Shown here: positions 51,701-60,700 of the stretch, piece by piece | Layout: every line of letters starts with the position of its first letter | Position numbering within the stretch: the stretch's first letter is position 1 | Source of the DNA: Phallusia fumigata | Lineage: Eukaryota; Chordata; Ascidiacea; Phlebobranchia; Ascidiidae | Length of the DNA stretch: 64,000 nucleotides | Assembly: GCA_008931825.1 (NCBI GenBank) | Contig: QXVZ01032406.1 | Coordinates: 20,983-84,982, forward strand | Reading direction: 5' to 3' | Notes under the pieces: model-generated | What the model was told of the DNA's origin: nothing | Databases searched by the model: none | The model's input: only the letters and a program-made list of their open reading frames with translations | Position numbers and translations under genes: made by a program

Positions 51701-54700
51701 TTAAATATTAAATTGTGCATTTTTGTACATAAAAAGTTTATTAGTATTAAAAAAGATACATTACTTACGAATTACGAAATAAAAGTTTCAATTCTAGAAC
51801 AATTAAAACATTATAAAATGATAAATTTGTTCTCATCAAAAATATACTGACTCAAATAGTTCTTAAAAGCGACGTGTCTTGTTCATCAAACGTTTCGGCA
51901 ACAACTCATGCCATCATCAGTGATACAATAAGGTTACACCAAACACGCAGGCATTTATGCACATTGGTGCGGGAACGTGAAGATAAAAGGTGCGAAGAAA
52001 TGACGTCATAGATAGGAGGAACAGAGGGATCTACTAATTGTAGATAAATATGTTAAATTTATGGTTTTAGATTACGGTCTAATGAATGGAAATAAAATTT
52101 CACCAAAATAATAATTGATTAAAACTGTTTTACTGTAGGTTGTAATTCGGAAAAGTGATTATCCAAATGGACTTATCGAATTTGTCGGTGAGAATCATGT
52201 GACTGTTGCCAACCCAAGCGTGACGGAGGGTGCAACCAATTTAAAATTTATCATCGAGAGACGAGGAGGAAACAGACTTGCTGTGACCGCTAGATGGCGC
52301 TTGTCTAGGGCTCCCCCATATATTCCCCCAACAACAAGGTAATGGTGGAAGTTTTAAAAAATGCGTCAATGGATAGAAATTTGCATTGTGTAATGATGGT
52401 GTGGAAATTTTCTGGTTGGAGTTATTTGACTTACTGACATGTGGCGATGAAATTTCGCTGAAAGCAAGTCAGCGACTGTTTTGTCACATTAAGTTGAGTG
52501 TTGCCCAGTGTTAAACCAAACTCTTGCTGTAGTGTCTCGTCCCTTGAGTCCGACATCGCACGACCCTACACTGGCTCCTTCAGTTTCGCTGACAATGAAG
52601 GTGGACAAAAAGAAATATCCATCACAGTACTTCCACATGGTGGTGCTGAAGAGGTGCAAGAAAATTTTGTGATTTCTGTGGAAGGTTTTTATCCGGCTGA
52701 GCTGAGCACGACCAGGGGAAATGTGACGATCGTTGTTGCAAAGAAGGTTGGTGATGTGTTATTGGGTGAAAATAATTTTGTAGAAAACTAATTTGCAACA
52801 GAATAAAGTCAGTCACACCTTTTCAGTTGAAAAATCAAGTTTCATTCTAAACAAGTTTGCAGTTGAATGTTACAGGTGTTGTTTCCATCTTTTAACTTTT
52901 ACCCTGTTGTCAAACAAATTATAGACCGAAGTTAATTTAGAATTATGCAGAACTGTGTGAAAAGAGTGACAATATACTTAATACAAAATGGTTATCCCAA
53001 ACTATTGACAAAACCTTATTTCTGTTTCAACACTTTATATTTTGGTGAATGAATTTTAAGTTTATAAAAGTATTTGTTTTAAACTTTGACTTTCTTGCAC
53101 TTCTAGGGACATCCCAATGGAGTGGTGAGATTTGCTGACTCAGCACAAAATCAGGTAACTTTTTTTCATTGTTGTGTTTGCTTCCTATACAAGTTTTTTT
53201 GTGATTCAATGTTTGACAATTCTTATTACAGCTCTTTTTTGCAATACTATTGTGTGGTGTTTGTAGGATCACACTCTTTGTGGTTAGTAAAGCGTTGGTA
53301 TTTGATTATTTGTTTTTCATCTTGTTGCCAATGCAGGATGTTGAAGAGCCATCGTCTGGTTTCTCACAAGCGGTTTTCCCGCTGACGCGCGAACTAGGAA
53401 GTGTTGGTGACGTGAATGTCACATGGGTTGTCGAACCAATCAGCAGTGGTAATGGATTGGACGATGTCGATAAGTGGAAAGGTGATGTAGTGTTTATGTG
53501 GCCCAATGTGTTTTGTGTAAACAAACTTCAGCAAATGGCATTGCATGTTTTTCAAAATGATTAAAACAAATTCCTTAGTTGCCATAAGCACCTCACACAA
53601 ATACATAACCTGAACAAGCCAGTAGTTTTGCCAAATGATGCAAATTAGCAATAACTGCACGGTTTCCTCAGTTTGTTTGGACGAGATGGGCGCAAGTGGT
53701 AAAGACCCCTGCTTGACTTTGAGCTTGTATGAATTTGTTGCAGCAAACTTGGTGTAAATTTCCAGGTTTTGTTCAAATATACGATGGACAAACCGATGCT
53801 GAACTTATCGTAAACATCAACGGAGATTCGACCCCAGAACTCGCAGAAACATTTCGGGTTCGCTTAGAGACTGTGAGCGGGGGAGCGGAACTGGATAAAG
53901 CCAACATCATTAAAGAGTTCACTATAAAGTATTTAAATATTTTATTTGCAGCATAATTTCACCTGCTAACTTTTCCCAGTCTGGAGACATATTCAGTAAG
54001 AGTTTTTCAAATTTTTATGATGGTGATCATTAATGTGACGTTTGTTTAAATTGAAAACAGTGAGAACGATGACCCACATGGGGTGTTTGGGGTATTCCCC
54101 ACCGATCAGCTGATTCGAGTTGATGACAACATGAAAAGGTTACTCCAGGTCAATGTCACTCGGCACAAGGGGACTTTTGGCCAAGTTGTAGTGGGATTCA
54201 AAATCAACTTTAATGCAGTAAGTCTGTTCCAATTAAGAACATTTGTGAGTGCACCGTTTTTTTGTTTTGCAAGAAGATCATTGATCAAAATGATTCTATT
54301 TAATTTTTTATTGAATGCAAAAATTGAAGAGGATTTGTTGCTAACCATGTCTTAAGGGGTTGAATACTAAATCATTATATTTTAATGTTTTAAACTCTTT
54401 CCACACTATAGCCGGATAATGGGATGTCATACCTAACAACAAACACTGGCACTGCTACATTTGCTACCGCCACCAAGTGGGCAGTGGAGGAAATATCGAT
54501 TCGATCGTCAGCAAATCTACTTGTTGGTGATAGGTTCATTATTGAGGTAAGTTTTTTGTGTTTATGTTTCTTAACTTGAATAAGACTGAAGGAATTTAAT
54601 TGATTGTATTCTGTAGTTGTGATACGCAGGTTTGTTGGGTCAATAAATTCACTTTAGTTTTTTGTGTTTTGCCGATTAGTTGACATCGGTGGAATTGTTA

Positions 54701-57700
54701 GATGCTGACTCAGCAGAAATTCTCCCATCTATTTCAAGTCGGTTTTCGAAGACTTCGTTGGAAGTTCCACCAGAATCGGGAAACCCCCAAGTTGGGTTTG
54801 ACCCCACAGTACCCCACGTGACAGATGGTAAGCACACAAAATTTTTATTTATTGTTGCAATGTTATCGCAAAATAACTCAATAAACATTTTTTTGTCTAA
54901 CCATGTCAGCAAAACAAGTTTAATTTTACAAGACTTGATGTTTTCAGTTTCCCGTCATATGTGCAAAGTAAGGATGAGGAGGACTGGTTTGTTCGGAGCT
55001 GTCACGGTTCACTGGTCAACTGGTTATCCAATGAGACGAGAGCCAGAGGGCTTCACACATGGCCGCACTCTTCCATCATCTGGTGATGTCACAATGGACA
55101 ATCTGCAATCGGAAGCAGATATTTGGCTGAGGGTGAATTTGATTGTGTTGGCATTATACCAAATGTGATGGTTTGATGCAAAGTTGAGGCAAAACTCCTA
55201 AATGTATGTGTTAAAAATTTGTGAGTTTGTGGTTTGCACTTGGACACAATGATCTATATTTGAAATTGTGGTTAAATCCAAGATTATGGTTGATTACATC
55301 AGCTGTTTTGTTTCCTCTGTATGATATATGGTTTGACCTTTTCTTAACACAAGGTTTTACAGCATTTTTTATTCCTGCGTTAAATTAGCGTTATGTCTTG
55401 TTATGGTTGGGTTCCATAAGCCATTTTTATACAACATAAGCAATGTGGGCATAATACAAGTATGGTGCAGATCGTCCCAAAGTTAGTTTGGGACAAATTA
55501 AGGAACTACAACAATTTGCAAACTACAAATCATTTAAAAATTACCTTATAAAACTTGGATTTGAATGATTCAGACATAGATACATTGATGAGGTCTGCAT
55601 TGTTAATAGTTGCAGCATTTTAATCATTTCACTTTTGGTCCTGCTCTGATATTAAGGTTGTCGATATTTGTAGGTGTTGCCCAACAATGAACTTCGCAAC
55701 TTGTTTGCAATCCACATTACAAGGGTCACCAGCCCGCTGCCCAGTGGTGCATCGTTGCTGAGTCATCGTGATGTAGCAGAAATTGACCCATGTGGTGCGG
55801 TCAGGTTCGCTGATTTCTCGCAACAAGTTACGACTGCCGGCAAACAGGTAAATATACTGGAAATTAAACTGAAATAGAAGTTTGTAACAAATACGTTACC
55901 GTTGGGATTTTTTGTGCAAATTGTTTTTGGAAAATATTCGGTTTGGTCTTGTTCACAAAACATAATAATGAACAATATTAAAGCTCAAAATAAATTTTTT
56001 TTATGGTTTTCTAGAGAAAATTAAAATGTAAATGTCGATTATTGTTATTTGGCAAAATGATATAAAATACAAATCTCATAAAACATGTGTTTGGCAAGAG
56101 TTTCATAACAACAAATAAAGAACGACATATTTGCTTTTTATGGCACTTATGTTACAAAAAAGTATTTACCAATAAACATTATTCAATTTTTTTTATTAAA
56201 TTAATTTTTTTAGTCTTCTTAAACATTTTGTTGTTTTTTAGTTAAACCTTACGGTTGAGCGATTGTATGGAAGTCGATATGACATCACCATCCATTACAT
56301 CATCACACCACTAACCGCACAACCTGGGGTGGATTATCTTGTCCCTAGCGATGATGTCATCACAATAAAAGCGGGGGAGGTGGAAGCATCCATAGAAATC
56401 ATGTTGATGACAAACTCAATTCCGCAACGAAGCAAACAATTCATTGTTAACCTTACTATGACATCACAACCACAAGATATTTATGCTGGTAACTGTTTCC
56501 TTTCAATTTCTTGAAAGTGTTGACATCTTAAACCAAAAGTTCTTTTAATTTAGCTTTCTTTTATGGTATAGCAGTGCCGGTGTGTGATTATGCACAAAGA
56601 GGTTGGAGTCAATTGTTCGATTGATAGTGAGAATTTTTTCAATATTCGATGCTGGAGATATTGTCACACATATTCAACATAGGATTAGGCTGTATTTGTT
56701 AATGGGATTGAAAATGACATGTTTTAGTGCAGCTGTGTATACAGAATCATGTTGCGATGTAGCAGTAATTACATCGCCAAACTTTTTGTGTCATTTTTTA
56801 GGACTTTCCCCTCGAATCATCAGAAGTGAAAGTGTTAGTCACGTGACAATCGCAGAATCACATGATGCTCATGGTGTTTTTTCATTTGATGAAGTCACAA
56901 TAGAAACAAGTGAAAGTGGCAGAGACGCCTCCTCAGTTCATGTTTTATTGCTTAAAATTCAACGCAAAGGTGATTGTTTTGTTATCAACTATTTTAAGTG
57001 TGGTTACATTGAAAAATTTTCTTTTACAAATTAGATTTGATTCTTACAAATTTTAGCTGAAAATTTAATGTAAGCTGTTTTAAGACGCATGAAAAATCAC
57101 AATTTAAGAAAAATTAATTTTACTGATAAATTAATAAGGTTTGTTGCTATTAACAAATTTTTCTTTTTTATGTTGTGTGTTTTCACTCAACAACTTCAAA
57201 TAAAAACAAGTTATTAAATGTTTATTTCATTAGTTGGGTTGTTCGGCGATGTAAGTATAATGATCAGCTCATTTGGGGAGGGCGAAACACTTGATGTGGG
57301 GGTGCAGCAGTCCACAACACCATCTGGCGGTTATGTGAAGCGCCGAATTCAAACTGATCGGACCAAACTTGCTTCTGCTGGTCTGGATTATGAAGTCCGA
57401 CCAATTAATGTCACTTTTAAGGTTTGGAATGGAGATTGTTGTTAATAATATCAAACATTTTTTATACATTTTGACAAAATTATTTGTCACATTGTTATTT
57501 TTGTTCTACATCCCGTTTTTGAAACGAAATTTTTCAGTTTACACTTTTTATGCAATAAACAATTTTGTTTCTTCGGTTTTAGAAATCACAAACTTCTGTT
57601 TGGACTTTACAAAATGAAATTTGTGTGCTTACCAACTTATTTGTGTTTATTTAAATATTTCTTGCAAATCCAATCTATTTTGCTTATCCAGGATGGTCAA

Positions 57701-60700
57701 TCTGATTCGACACTTTCAGTTGTGGTGTTGGACGATAATCTATCAGAACCAGACGAGGCATTTTTTCTCTATCTACATTCTGTCACTGGAGGCGCTAGAG
57801 TTGATGATTCAAAGGGAATTGTCAAAATTTTTATTCAAGCAAACGATTTACCAAATGGAAAGATTGGGTTCGATAGCACAAGTAATTATTATGTTGCTAT
57901 GTGTTGCAAAAATTTTCATAATAGGCTTTGAAGAATTAAAGTGTCATTTTTAATTTTTCTCCAAAACCATGGAAATGCACCTTTTTTCCAATATTTTTTC
58001 ATGTTGCTAATTTTGAACTTATTTAGATTTTGAACTTGATGAAGATTCACTGTCGAGAAGCGTGGATCTAAAACTGACGAGGAATCATGCTTTTGGTGAC
58101 GTTACAATCCACTGGATGGCAGTGAAAAGTCTTCCTATTGTTATTGACAAACCTACAGCCAGCCCTACTATGACATCAACAGTGGCGGATTATGATGCAG
58201 AAATGTTAAAAAAACAAATAGAAGTTACTTCAGGAGATGTGACGTGCACTATGGGAAAATATGATTGTTACATCACAATAACAATGAAACATGACCAAGT
58301 AAGGGAAAAATTCAATATAATCCAAATTTGATTTGTAATGGGCATTAAAGAAGTTTTGTTTAATTTGCCGATGGTATAAATGCTGGAAATTTGTTGCAGA
58401 CAGAAGTAGATTTCAAAAATCTACATTTCATCCAGTCTGCTTGGCATTCTGAAATGAATTTTTTCAATCCATGTTAAATTTATATCTTTATTGTTTGATG
58501 ATATTTTTCAGTTGGCTGAATTTTCTGAATATTTTTACGTTGTTCTTGATCATGTGAGTTTTGGTGCTGAGATTGATAAAGATCGCAGAATTGCAAATGT
58601 GACGATATTAGACAGCGATGCTCCTCACGGAGAATTTCTTTTCAGCTTATTATCCAGGTATGTAATTCGCAGATTGTTTCGAAAAAACTTTTGTGGCAAA
58701 TCGATAAATGAAAATCACTTTCCATCTGCAGCAGTTACAGCAAATGCACAAATAAAGCCTTATTTGGTGAACTTAAACAGCTCTGTTGGAGTTGGCCCAA
58801 GCAGTTATTTGTGCAATCAAACTCTATAAGGGCAAAATAATAAAATTGTATCCAAATTCTTCTTGTGTCTCCACAATTATTTGTGTTTGACGCAGTGAGC
58901 AATGCAACATGTATTCCACTCTGATAGTTAGGTTTAAATACTTGCAGGTTACCAGTGGTTACCAAGAGAACGAAGTCGGTTGGTTTGACAGTTCAAAGGT
59001 CGGGGGGGAACAGCATGGTGACATTATTGCGATATACGACAAGACAACTTCGACGGGTTGTAACTGTTGCCGGGGTAACCTTATATCCAGCTGTTGAAAA
59101 TGTTGATTACAAACAGAAAACTGAAACAATTGAGTTTGAAGCGGGCCAGGTATGTGGTGGAAACAATTTTTTTCTTTATGGGGAAAACCGACGATGACAG
59201 TCTGTACAGACATTGTTGGGAACGGCCGACCATACTGGCCATCTTTAGGGAAATTGTACGTACACAGTACCATAATGAAAGGCAATTTTACTTTGACCTC
59301 TTGAATAATCAGATGCATGTGTTAACGTCGGTGTTGGTGGGGACATTCTGGTTTACTTTCAACGGAAGCAATCTCATCATCAACTTCCACTAAGAAATTT
59401 AACTTTCAATTGTTTGTGCAGATGACAGGTTAATCCAAACTTTTTGTTTTCTTCAAGAGGGAAGCATATTTGACCTTTGACCTCGAATCTGAATCTTCAT
59501 CGACCAATCCGCTTCCTCAGATATTTCAGGTTGTACTCGATTGGTCGAGTGGAAGTAGTGAAATCAGTGAAGCATATCATGTTGCAAATGTGACGATTGT
59601 TGAATCGGAAGAGAGTCGGAAAGTTTGGGGAGTTTACGAAGCGCTGCAACAAGTACGTCGCTCACATCATGACCAAACTATATTCTGATATAAGTTGGCA
59701 AAAACAATTATATTGATTGCAAATTGAGATATTAGGCCCATACAGTACCTATTTTTAATTTGTCACTGTAATTTACATTGAACAAAAATGTTCCCAAATC
59801 AATTAATATTGAAACAAATGACTTCTATCAAGCAAGAATTTAGATTTTTGCAGAATGTTGTTAGACGAATCAAAGTTTGCTTAGCTTGATTGACTTAATG
59901 TGCAGAGCTAAATGCTTTGTTTATCTGATAAAAACTAAATTGACCTAAATGACCTTGAAAAATTGTGTCAAGGATTTAGGAGATTCTGTTATCCAAGGGA
60001 TTCTGACAGAACTAAACAACATAGCTGGGAATAATTTGAACAGAAGACAGTTACCCATATTTCATGGGTGCTTGGATCGAGTACTGGATGAGGGGAGGAT
60101 AAGAAGACTGCCGAACTCCATTCTCCAACAGATTTATGGACTTTTCTGCAAAGTAAAACACAAAACAAACAAAAACAAAAACTGATGTAACCAATGCCAA
60201 ACAAAATGTAGTAAATATTCATGCGACCTGAAAGCAGAAATCCCGGCGACTGTGGTGTGAGGAATGTGAAGAATTCTGGAAATGTGAATTATTTTTCTTT
60301 TTTTAGTTGCTCGATCCATTTCGACTCGATGCCGTCCATGGTTATTCCTCATTTTCAACCTCATTTGATAAATTCGCTCTTTGTCTCACAACAGACAGCG
60401 ATTGTGTGTCTGATGATGTCACTTCACTGTCGATGACATCATGCAGTCATGTGATCGTCGAGGTTTGTTCCAAAGTTTTCACTTCAGTCAAAGTTTGTTC
60501 AACTTTTTTTCGTTTTTAGGGCTTCCGATCTTTTCCAGAACTTATCAATGGTTACTCCTTTCAAGGTGGTGGTGGAAATTATTTCAAGGTCAGTTGAATT
60601 AGAATTAATTTTGATGAATATTTTCATTTAAAACAAACCAAGAAAATTATTTGCAACAAGTATTTTTTTTGTGATGTTTTTTGTATTGTTTAGCTTCCTC

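Noticed and set aside
53680-53770. tRNA-like A box (TGGGCGCAAGTGG)
   Set aside because: No B box follows; the sequence runs into the acceptor of ADGRV1 exon 83.
17322-59652. A tandem cluster of many small Calx-beta genes
   Set aside because: Every exon joins the next in phase, there is a single signal peptide, and no internal stop, poly(A) signal plus restart or second start is needed.
59821-59890. An exon starting after tttttgcag at 59853
   Set aside because: Phase-0 reading meets a stop within 12 codons; the exon at 59973 continues the frame and gives GAIN-like helices.
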